From IMG/VR virus record IMGVR_UViG_3300034073_000481, positions 1-21,102 of that record: 21,102 nt of DNA; one strand, written 5' to 3'. The notes beneath the pieces are model-generated. The model was not told the origin of the DNA and did no database searches. It saw nothing but the letters and a program-made list of their open reading frames with translations. The translations under genes were made by a program, and so were the position numbers. Of the stretch, positions 1 to 5,902 are shown piece after piece; position 1 is the first letter of the stretch, and each line of letters opens with the position of its first letter. The stretch comes from a virus.

Positions 1-473
1 ACAGTCTCGCCAGAGTCAGCGACAAGCACCTGGCCGTTAGACCCCACAGCGAGGTCATCGACCGCGCTGCCCGTGGAGGTAATCAGGCTGCCCTTAGAGG
101 AACTAATCAGGGAGTTAGCGACAGCCCCCACGTCAGCGGCAGTCACACCATGAGGATTACCCGAAGTGGTATTGACGTGAGCATTAGCCTCATCGAAATC
201 ACGAGCTGAAACGCCATGCTTGACGGTCCCACCATTGGAATGCGAGACGGCACTGGTGCCGTCCTCGCCTCGAGTGACCGTGAGGTTTAGTGACGCCACC
301 CCGGTAACGGTGACGATCTCCTCGTTTACCGTTCCCTCGTCCAGGATGAGTGTGAACGGAGTTGTCCCAGGAAAGCCCGAGGTGGACGCCACGGGCAGAG
401 TGGTGGCCGAGTTGGACACCGAAGATGTCAGGGTCGTCTCGACCGCTGTCGAGCTGTAATAGCGTCGTGCCAT
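1..473 (-). CDS. Tail-fibre-type structural protein, N-terminal part
   Basis: This gene starts with ATG at 473 and stays open for 157 codons to the window edge, so only the N-terminus is present. Residues about 17-88 are a Ser/Thr/Val-rich beta segment with the motif RGEDGTSAVSHS near 68-79, which also occurs in modified form in the upstream neighbour. Around residues 104-117 is SGNPHGVTAADVGA, a motif I know from many phage tail fibre and host-recognition proteins. The Ser/Gly-rich stretch that follows (SSSKGSLITSTGSAVDDLAVGSNG) suits a repetitive fibre shaft. The start lies 3 bases after the stop of the preceding gene, so the two are probably translated together. Role inferred: receptor-binding fibre or minor tail protein. 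Family assignment rests on the motif and on position after head and neck genes; the C-terminal receptor domain cannot be seen. Confidence 0.75.
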   Translation of the reverse strand, partial: MARRYYSSTAVETTLTSSVSNSATTLPVASTSGFPGTTPFTLILDEGTVNEEIVTVTGVASLNLTVTRGEDGTSAVSHSNGGTVKHGVSARDFDEANAHVNTTSGNPHGVTAADVGAVANSLISSSKGSLITSTGSAVDDLAVGSNGQVLVADSGET

Positions 474-476
474 GGC

Positions 477-1370
477 CTACCTCGTGTAGTGGGTTTGTGC
501 CGGGTACTCATCGAGAAGCCAGGCTCGCTCCTCTGCGAGTCGAGCCTGGAAAAGCTGGAACATGAATCGGGCTGCGGTCTGTCCAGCGCCGGGAGTGATC
601 TTGGAGTCCATCGTGTTGGCCTCGATCGCCCTGGTGGCGATCAGGCCCATGTCCACAGAGGACAGCAGTCGATACGTAGCACCCAGGACGATGCAGTCCC
701 TGGCCCGCTCTTGCAGTCCGGTAGCAGTGGTGAACACATCGGACTCGGTGGACATCGTGCCGACCTGCTTACGATAGGACACATTGATCGTCCGGCCTGG
801 CGTGATGTCCTCAAAGATGTCGAGGGTCTTGCCAGTGGGCCACGTGGAGGAGTTCGGGTTCTGATTGAACTTCCAGCGACGCACCGACAGCCATTCTCGG
901 GTGGGTCCAACGATCTGCCAGGTCACCTCATTCACGCCCTCGGTATCTGCGGGCAGGGCATAGGTGGTGTACGCAGCGTTTGCTGTCAGCGTGGTCGATG
1001 CGACCCCGAACAGTGTTCCCGTAAGGGACCGGAGAGTGTCGTTGATAGACCTAGCTACTGCGTAGCGCGGGAACAGGGGCTGATAGACGACCCGATCATT
1101 GGTGCTATGGGAGGCCGCAGTGGTGCCATCCATGCCCCGTCCATACGGGGCGATGGTGGCAGTGTTGGTTGCCCGATCAACGGAGTCGATCCAGACCAGC
1201 TCGGATCCAATCTCCGCCCTGCCTCGAGACAGGACCGTGGCGTCATTGACGGTCATTGAGGTAGCCGAGGAGTTGATTCCGGCTGTCAAGTGCGTGGACA
1301 GTTCCTGGTCACGGACGTAGCCACGAAGTTGTGACAACACCTCGTCGATGGTCTGAGCGAAAGTAGTCAC
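477..1370 (-). CDS. Virion structural protein, probable head-tail adaptor/neck protein
   Basis: A 297-residue protein with a GTG start at 1370, preceded by a GGCGGTG-like ribosome binding site inside the end of the upstream gene. It has three visible parts: a short N-terminal helix (residues 1-30), a beta-rich domain (30-95) ending in YGRGMDGTTAASHSTNDRVV, and a mixed domain (100-297) with a second beta region followed by long C-terminal helices rich in Ala, Arg and Glu (about 220-290). Its place between capsid-associated genes and the fibre gene is where many tailed phages encode head-completion or adaptor proteins, and the helical C-terminus suits one. The beta domain at 30-95 is shared with the fibre protein directly downstream. 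I do not recognise a specific family, so adaptor is an inference from order; a minor tail protein is the alternative. Confidence 0.65.
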   Translation of the reverse strand: MTTFAQTIDEVLSQLRGYVRDQELSTHLTAGINSSATSMTVNDATVLSRGRAEIGSELVWIDSVDRATNTATIAPYGRGMDGTTAASHSTNDRVVYQPLFPRYAVARSINDTLRSLTGTLFGVASTTLTANAAYTTYALPADTEGVNEVTWQIVGPTREWLSVRRWKFNQNPNSSTWPTGKTLDIFEDITPGRTINVSYRKQVGTMSTESDVFTTATGLQERARDCIVLGATYRLLSSVDMGLIATRAIEANTMDSKITPGAGQTAARFMFQLFQARLAEERAWLLDEYPAQTHYTR

Positions 1371-1371
1371 G

Positions 1372-1626
1372 TCACACCGCCTGGAACGCCGAGCCAGTCA
1401 GGTCGGAGACCTGCACGGCAGTTTCGATGTCGCGCTTCTTGGTGGACCTGGGCTGGATTCCCTGAGCGCGAGCCGACTTGTAGGAGTCGAGCTCTCGATC
1501 CCACTGCTTCTGCTTGGTGGCGTCACCACCACCAATGCCGCAGTAAGCGATCTTCAAGCTCGCAGCCCTGGCGCACTCACCCCATGTGGCATGGTCCTGC
1601 GTGGGGCAGCCTGACCGACAGGCCAT
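1372..1626 (-). CDS. Small cysteine-containing phage protein, possible zinc site
   Basis: An 84-residue protein whose ATG at 1626 overlaps the TGA of the preceding gene by one base (TGATG), a sign of translational coupling. The N-terminus contains Cys3, Cys7, His12, Cys18 and Cys29 (MACRSGCPTQDHATWGECAR at residues 1-20). This spacing could bind one metal ion, although it is not a textbook zinc finger. The rest is polar, with a basic stretch near residue 60 and a helix-like region rich in Lys, Gln and Arg. I recall similar short proteins opening with a CxxxC and a WGECARAA motif in actinobacteriophage structural regions, where they are annotated as hypothetical. Function unknown; position suggests a small virion or assembly component. 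Confidence 0.7.
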   Translation of the reverse strand: MACRSGCPTQDHATWGECARAASLKIAYCGIGGGDATKQKQWDRELDSYKSARAQGIQPRSTKKRDIETAVQVSDLTGSAFQAV

Positions 1627-2408
1627 CAGTCCTCCTCGATGTAGCTGCCATACCCGGCAGCTACCAGCTCGTTCTTCTGTGTTCCCGTCAGCTCGGTTCG
1701 GTAACCGCCCCGGTAGGCACGCTCAGCGGCAGCGATCTCGTCACCAGTGGGCGTGATGGTTTCTCGCCACACACCGCTCTCCCTGAGCAGGGTGATCCCG
1801 TCCGCGTTCTCCACCCACCACAGGGGAGAGTTCTTGCGCCCATGTCCGTAGCGGAGCTCTGGGCCGACGAAGTAATAGCGAGTCGGCTCAACTGTTCCGC
1901 GTCCGTACTTGGTGTCCGGCCAGATGCCGTAGCCAATTAGGGTTAATGCTCCAGGGGCGACGGTTCCGGCACCTAAGGTTGGAGCACTACTCAACCCGGA
2001 TCCGGAAATTGAGTAAGTAGTGGAGATTGAGCCTAGGCCGAACGTGACCGTGAATTCATCGGTCTCATCGTCGATAACGGTGATTCCACCAATGGAGGCG
2101 ATGCCGACACCGAAGTCTGGAGTATCTGTCAGTCCCGAGCCAGCTAGGGTAACTGGGCCGGGTAGTACAGAACCACTGCCAAACGTAACCGGGTAGTCGT
2201 CAGTCTCGTCGTCCACGACGGAGACTGGACCAGTTGCAACGGATCCCGTGCCAAGGTCTGGAGTGTCCGAGAGTCCAGAGCCGATTAGTCGATAGACAAC
2301 CGCGCCAGTGCCGTAGTCAACACCATCGGCCAGGCCAGATCCAATGATGCGAATGTCTGGGTCTGGCAGACCGAGTGGAAAGACTGGGCGGTCAATGACC
2401 CCAGTCAT
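1626..2408 (-). CDS. Gly-rich repeat protein, possible capsid decoration or fibre
   Basis: A 260-residue protein starting with ATG at 2408, five bases after the previous stop. Residues about 20-175 are seven degenerate repeats spaced 20-24 residues apart, in two flavours: GSGLSDTPDLGTGSV-like copies beginning near residues 23, 43, 90, 136 and 159, and DDETDDYPVTFGSGSV-like copies near 66 and 113. Alternating hydrophobic residues and regular Gly-x-Gly turns suggest a repetitive beta structure. After residue 175 comes a different, more ordinary domain containing FVGPELRYGHGRKNSPLWWV and a helical end (DEIAAAERAYRGGYR). The location two genes after the capsid protein fits a head decoration or a short surface fibre, but that is inference. 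No catalytic motif is visible. The repeats probably grew by internal duplication. Confidence 0.7.
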   Translation of the reverse strand: MTGVIDRPVFPLGLPDPDIRIIGSGLADGVDYGTGAVVYRLIGSGLSDTPDLGTGSVATGPVSVVDDETDDYPVTFGSGSVLPGPVTLAGSGLTDTPDFGVGIASIGGITVIDDETDEFTVTFGLGSISTTYSISGSGLSSAPTLGAGTVAPGALTLIGYGIWPDTKYGRGTVEPTRYYFVGPELRYGHGRKNSPLWWVENADGITLLRESGVWRETITPTGDEIAAAERAYRGGYRTELTGTQKNELVAAGYGSYIEED

Positions 2409-2413
2409 TCAGA

Positions 2414-2818
2414 TCACCAGGAGAAGATCTTGTTGGAGCCGCTGTCCCACTCGATCGTGATGTCGCCACCGTTGGGCGTCACCGGAAGATTAGCGTAGGC
2501 GTCGACGAACATAATGAGTCGACGGTCGGCGTCAGTTGCGCCATCTTGATACAGGACGAAGTTGTCACACGCCGCGCCATTGGCGACGGCAGTCCACGTC
2601 ACATCATTGGCATCGAATACGCCAGACGTGAAAGTCTTGGAGGCCAAGGTTGTAGTAGCAACGACCGTCCCACCGGCTCCGGTGATGTCAGCGACATCCT
2701 CGTGCGCAGAGCTGTAGGTGTAGCTGCGCAGAAGGGCAGCCTTGATCGTTCCGCTGGACAGAGTAATAGTCTCGTCCAGGATTCCTTCCTTGCCCTTGGG
2801 GTAGAGAGCGTTAGCCAC
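2414..2818 (-). CDS. Conserved phage head-associated protein (134 aa)
   Basis: A 134-residue protein with GTG start at 2818 and a strong AAGGAG ribosome binding site six bases upstream. The opening MANALYPKGKEGILDETITL, the middle part with TIKAALL, and the ending LPVTPNGGDITIEWDSGSNK are characteristic of a small, mostly beta protein I have seen next to major capsid genes in many tailed phages, usually annotated only as a structural protein. It has no signal peptide, membrane segment or catalytic signature. Position directly after the capsid gene and two hairpins suggests a capsid decoration or stabilising protein made in large amounts. Family recognition is from memory of the sequence pattern, not a search; decoration is an inference. 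Confidence 0.75.
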   Translation of the reverse strand: MANALYPKGKEGILDETITLSSGTIKAALLRSYTYSSAHEDVADITGAGGTVVATTTLASKTFTSGVFDANDVTWTAVANGAACDNFVLYQDGATDADRRLIMFVDAYANLPVTPNGGDITIEWDSGSNKIFSW

Positions 2819-2842
2819 AGGGACTCCTTATTGTGGTGGGTT

Positions 2843-2858
2843 CGAGCATCAGAGCTCG
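2843..2858 (-). other. Inverted repeat, 5-bp stem, after capsid gene
   Basis: Bases 2843-2847 (CGAGC) pair with 2854-2858 (GCTCG) around a six-base loop. It follows the larger hairpin at 2863-2888 in the transcript and lies about 17 bases before the ribosome binding site of the 134-aa gene. No run of T follows on the minus strand, so it does not look like an intrinsic terminator. Confidence 0.4.
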
Positions 2859-2862
2859 CCCC

Positions 2863-2888
2863 CAGTCCCACACATCCTGTTGGGACTG
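2863..2888 (-). other. Inverted repeat, 8-bp perfect stem, after capsid gene
   Basis: Bases 2863-2870 (CAGTCCCA) pair perfectly with 2881-2888 (TGGGACTG), leaving a ten-base loop. The element begins 18 bases after the capsid stop codon in the mRNA, in an 87-base intergenic gap, the second largest in the module. It lacks a following T-tract, so I read it as an mRNA-stabilising or partial-termination hairpin rather than a full terminator. Confidence 0.5.
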
Positions 2889-2905
2889 AGAGCCAGCCAT
2901 GACGA

Positions 2906-3847
2906 CTAGATGGACGCGATGGACTCCACGCGCTGGAGGCACTCCTCGCGGTAGCGAGACCAGCCGAGCAGGCCGTACCAGCCGACCGTCATGAAGCGAC
3001 GGAAGCGGTCGATCTGCGGGGAGACCACGATACCGGGCTCGATGGAGACGGCCTCTGCGAGCGCCTCCTTACCCATGATGAGGGTGCGATGCACCGTCGC
3101 GGACGACGCACCATCAGCCGCGCTGTAGGTACGCGGGGTCTCGATCCACTTGACGCCCTCGTACACACCGATCTCGCCCTTCCAGATGAGGTCGGTGCCA
3201 GTGCCGTTGTAGACGTGCGGGTCTCGCCAATTCGCGACACCTGTCTCGGCACGGAGGTCGTGACTAACATCCGGGTGAATGAAGCCGACGAAGTAGCCGT
3301 CATCAAACTCGAGGGCTGCACGACCGCGCATCTTGGCGACCGAGTAGCGAACCAGCTTCGAGCTGAACACGTCAGTGGCACCAACCGTGTTGGTCGGGCC
3401 AGTCGTATCGACATTGCCAGCGTTCGAGTAGACGACGTTGGTGCCCTGGCGAAGAACGCTAAGCACCAGCGAGTCGAGCGAGTTCCGCAGGTTGCGGGAA
3501 ACCAGCTCGGCCTGAGCAACGTCAATGTTGCTCAGCGAGAACTGGCGAAGGCGCAGCGTCGAGATCGTCGCGTTGCCGTACTCGTTCAGAGTGATGGAGA
3601 CCGAGGACGGGTTGGCCAGGGCCACCGCGTCTGGGTCGGTCGTTTCGGCCAGCGTCGACGTGGCGTTAGCCAGGTCGGCGTGGATGTACTTGGTGATTGA
3701 CGAACCGGGGTTGGTCAGGTCTGTGTACTCCACCGAAGCGAAGCGACGGAACATGGGCTCCGTCCAGAGCTGCATGTCAACGACCTTGGAGAAGGCCGTC
3801 TTGACAAGGTTCGTCAATACACCAGTTGTGGTAGGAACGTCAGCCAT
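2906..3847 (-). CDS. Major capsid protein, N4 gp56-type HK97 fold
   Basis: A 313-residue protein, ATG at 3847, with one of the best ribosome binding sites in the window (AAAGGAGG about eight bases upstream), as expected for an abundant product. The sequence matches the pattern of the N4 gp56 family of major capsid proteins: a region around residues 28-45 (LWTEPMFRRFASVEYTD), an Ile/Thr-rich stretch with GNATISTLRLRQFSLSNID (91-109), and the strongly typical DDGYFVGFIHPDVSHDLRAE (182-201), followed by WRDPHVYNGTGTDLIWKGEIG. These proteins adopt the HK97 fold and form the icosahedral shell. It follows the scaffold-like gene with 30 bases between. There is no long N-terminal delta domain, consistent with a separate scaffold. 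Length is slightly short for the family but nothing looks truncated. Confidence 0.93.
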   Translation of the reverse strand: MADVPTTTGVLTNLVKTAFSKVVDMQLWTEPMFRRFASVEYTDLTNPGSSITKYIHADLANATSTLAETTDPDAVALANPSSVSITLNEYGNATISTLRLRQFSLSNIDVAQAELVSRNLRNSLDSLVLSVLRQGTNVVYSNAGNVDTTGPTNTVGATDVFSSKLVRYSVAKMRGRAALEFDDGYFVGFIHPDVSHDLRAETGVANWRDPHVYNGTGTDLIWKGEIGVYEGVKWIETPRTYSAADGASSATVHRTLIMGKEALAEAVSIEPGIVVSPQIDRFRRFMTVGWYGLLGWSRYREECLQRVESIASI

Positions 3848-3877
3848 TCCTTACCCTCCTTTGTATTGGCGAGTGAG

Positions 3878-4351
3878 TTATGCGGAGCGAAGGACGGCCA
3901 TGAGCTCATCCATCGTCTTGGCGCCTGAGATGCGCGCCTCCAAGTCGGCGGGGACCGTTATGGTTGACTCTGGCCCAATCTCCGCCATTTCCATTCGGAC
4001 CTGAGACTCGGGCGCAGTCGGCGGTGCCGATGTCTGTCGAGTCTCAGTGTCCACTTCGCTCAGGCGTGCCCCTGAGAACACGTCGCCGTTCTCGTCCAGC
4101 CAAGATTTGATTGCATCTTCTGTGAGCTCGAGATCGGCTGGCATGAAGTTCGCCACCTTCGGACTAAAGCCGTTGTCTTGGAGAATCTGATTGAGATTCG
4201 CCTTGCGCTGGCTTGCCTTGAGACTGGCGTTCTCCTCCGAAAGCTCCTTGAGCTTGGACGACAACTCGTCGATCTTGTTTCTCAGCTTCTTGGGAAGGCT
4301 GGTCTCCTCGGCGTCATCGTCGAGCAGAAAGTCCAGATCATCCTGAGCCAT
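3878..4351 (-). CDS. Probable scaffolding protein (acidic coiled coil)
   Basis: I choose the ATG at 4351 because AAGGGAG lies seven bases upstream and the protein then begins MAQDDLDFLLDDDAEE; an in-frame upstream ATG at 4447 would add 32 unrelated residues with no good ribosome binding site. The 157-residue product has an acidic N-terminus, a predicted coiled coil at about residues 22-50 (heptad-like Leu/Ile with Lys and Glu), a short helical domain (52-97), a disordered Thr/Ser/Pro-rich linker (100-120) and a C-terminal helix. Small size, acidity, coiled coil and position immediately before the major capsid gene are all typical of phage capsid scaffolds, which line the procapsid and leave on maturation. 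No protease gene is visible next to it. Confidence 0.8.
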   Translation of the reverse strand: MAQDDLDFLLDDDAEETSLPKKLRNKIDELSSKLKELSEENASLKASQRKANLNQILQDNGFSPKVANFMPADLELTEDAIKSWLDENGDVFSGARLSEVDTETRQTSAPPTAPESQVRMEMAEIGPESTITVPADLEARISGAKTMDELMAVLRSA

Positions 4352-4370
4352 GGTGTATCTCCCTTGTGTA

Positions 4371-4385
4371 ACCCCGGTTCGGGGT
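4371..4385 (-). other. Short hairpin in the leader of the scaffold gene
   Basis: Bases 4371-4376 (ACCCCG) pair with 4380-4385 (CGGGGT) around a three-base loop. In the transcript it sits only a few bases before the scaffold gene's AAGGGAG ribosome binding site, so it could stabilise the 5' end produced by processing at the tRNA-like element. No T-tract follows, so it is not a clear terminator. Confidence 0.4.
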
Positions 4386-4482
4386 GTCGCCACGAGCGCC
4401 CAGGTCTGCCGGGGTAGCAGTTGGGGATGTGTGGCTATCGGACTCAATACGCGCGCAGGGGCCGATCGATCCTGCTGCGGAG

Positions 4483-4560
4483 TGGAGGTGCTGGGAATCG
4501 AACCCAGGTTGAGTCTGCTGCCTTCGTGAGGCTCTACAGTCTCCCTATCCGTTCACCCCC
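4483..4560 (-). tRNA. tRNA-like element with alanine-type acceptor stem, no normal anticodon arm
   Basis: Read on the minus strand, 4560-4554 (GGGGGTG) pairs with 4490-4484 (CACCTCC) to make a seven-pair acceptor stem, followed by A at 4483 as discriminator base. A perfect five-pair T arm is present (CTGGG, loop TTCGATT, CCCAG). The third acceptor pair is G-U, and with A73 this is the known minimal recognition set of alanyl-tRNA synthetase. The middle does not fold like a tRNA: the best seven-base anticodon loop (TCACGAA on a GCC/GGC stem) lacks U33. A longer hairpin (GAGACTG with CAGACTC, one A-A mismatch) closes the middle instead, rather like the tRNA domain of tmRNA. CCA is not encoded. 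It may be a degenerate tRNA or a functional tRNA mimic; acceptor and T arm are certain, identity is not. Confidence 0.6.
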
Positions 4561-4568
4561 GGGTGGGA

Positions 4569-4667
4569 CTAGCGCCCCGTGTGCCAGCGGTACCAGGCGT
4601 ATTTGTTGTCGCCTCGCTGCTGGCCTTGCTGGAGGATGATCTGCACGATTTTGTCGTACTGGGTCAT
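4569..4667 (-). CDS. Small 32-residue protein
   Basis: A short gene with ATG at 4667 and TAG at 4569-4571. It starts 12 bases after the stop of the 406-aa gene, and an unusually good ribosome binding site (AAAGGAAGG) sits in that gap about three to seven bases before the start, which is my main reason for calling it. The product begins MTQYDKIVQIILQQGQQRGD and ends in a Trp/Tyr/Arg-rich tail (YAWYRWHTGR). The first half could form an amphipathic helix. There is no signal peptide. I do not recognise it. Its stop lies just eight bases before the tRNA-like element, so it closes the upstream gene group. Confidence 0.55.
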   Translation of the reverse strand: MTQYDKIVQIILQQGQQRGDNKYAWYRWHTGR

Positions 4668-4679
4668 GCCTTCCTTTCG

Positions 4680-5900
4680 TTACACCTGGCCAATCCGGTT
4701 AGCGGCCAGGCTGGACTGCCCCAGTGCTGACGTTCCGCTGAACGCGGCACGTTCCCGACTGGCAAGCTTGCGCTTCTTAGTTGCAGTCTCGGCTCCACCG
4801 CCGAGACCGAAGGTCTCCTGGACCAGCTCGTCAGTGCTGGTCTGAACTCCGTAGAGCTGGCCAAGTCTGCGGTACGGGTTCTCCTGCATCCGGACCTGGG
4901 ACAGTCCGGCTGTGGAGCGGTTGTAGTCGTAGCCCATGGATGCGATCTGGTCGCGAAGTGAGGTAGACAAACCAAAGCCGACATCCTGAGCTGCACCACT
5001 AACATTGGCCTGACCGACCCTGCGGGTGTACTCGGACTCCAGGGCTGCCAGTGATTGCTTCTTACCCTCACTGGTGTCGAGCATGTAGGCAGCCATCTCG
5101 TCATTCGTCATGCCGTACAGGGTGCGCAACTGCTCCTTGACGGAGGCGGGTGCCACCATGTTGACGTAGTCCTTGGCAATCTGCACGCGCGAGGCCAGCT
5201 CTTGCGGGCTGACCTCGGCGGTCATGAAGCGCGCATAGTCAGCTCGAGTTCCGTAGATCTTCTCGAAGCCAGCGGCGGAGAGGACCTGGAGGTAGGCGCG
5301 CTCGTTACTGATGTACTCAGCTTCCGAGATGGCCATGCCCTTCTTCGACAGGGCATCCATGCCAGGGAACCGGGCCTTGTACTGGTCGGTCTTGCGCAAC
5401 TCGAGCTTGATCCAGTCCATGGACTTATCGCCTTGGAGCCATCCCCAGATAAGTGAAGACAGTGACTGTCCCTGCTGAGTTGCGGCATCGTCGATGCCGA
5501 ACTCAGTGAACCACGAGGTCAAGGTGTCGAGGGCGGATTGACGCTTAGCCTCCTTGTCGGCCCTTTCCCTATCGAGCCTGGCCTGCTCCTCAGGGGAGAC
5601 GTATCCGGGGGTCGGGTAGCCGACCCACTCCTGACCACTCCAGTAGAAGGTCATGCCGGGGACGACGGGCATTGGTGGTCGCGTATCCGTGACTGGGTCC
5701 GGGCCACTTACGGGAGTTGGGGATGTTCCCTGTGATGATCCGCCGAGGGCTCGGTAGTCAGAGCGCATCTCGGGAAAGTTGCCATGACCGTACTGCTTGG
5801 CAATCTGATTTGCCTTCTGGCGATCTTCCCGATTGCCAGATGCGTAAAGAGCCTGAGCTGCTGCGTATGCAGCGTCTTCATTAGCGTACTTTTTCGCCAC
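4680..5900 (-). CDS. Virion-associated protein, third of three coupled genes
   Basis: A 406-residue protein with GTG start at 5900, two bases after the preceding stop; no strong ribosome binding site is visible, so coupling to the upstream gene is likely. It has an N-terminal Ala-rich helical stretch (1-40), a Pro/Ser/Gly-rich linker (50-100, including YWSGQEWVGYPTPGY), a charged helix (102-122), then a helical body (123-340) containing KTDQYKARFPGMDALSKKGM near 170-189 and EYISNERAYLQVLSAAG near 195-211. The C-terminus is Ser/Ala/Gly-rich with a basic patch (TKKRKLASRERAAF). I recall this helical pattern from structural proteins of actinobacteriophages with unknown role. Context (giant protein and two similar neighbours upstream, scaffold downstream) favours an internal or ejected virion protein. 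No enzymatic motif seen. Confidence 0.65.
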   Translation of the reverse strand: MAKKYANEDAAYAAAQALYASGNREDRQKANQIAKQYGHGNFPEMRSDYRALGGSSQGTSPTPVSGPDPVTDTRPPMPVVPGMTFYWSGQEWVGYPTPGYVSPEEQARLDRERADKEAKRQSALDTLTSWFTEFGIDDAATQQGQSLSSLIWGWLQGDKSMDWIKLELRKTDQYKARFPGMDALSKKGMAISEAEYISNERAYLQVLSAAGFEKIYGTRADYARFMTAEVSPQELASRVQIAKDYVNMVAPASVKEQLRTLYGMTNDEMAAYMLDTSEGKKQSLAALESEYTRRVGQANVSGAAQDVGFGLSTSLRDQIASMGYDYNRSTAGLSQVRMQENPYRRLGQLYGVQTSTDELVQETFGLGGGAETATKKRKLASRERAAFSGTSALGQSSLAANRIGQV

Positions 5901-5902
5901 GG

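Noticed and set aside
4371-4385. Intrinsic terminator before the scaffold gene
   Set aside because: The stem is only six pairs and no T-rich stretch follows in the transcript.
4483-4560. A complete tmRNA gene
   Set aside because: The two acceptor halves are only 78 bases apart, leaving no room for a tag reading frame or pseudoknots; only a tRNA-like domain is present.
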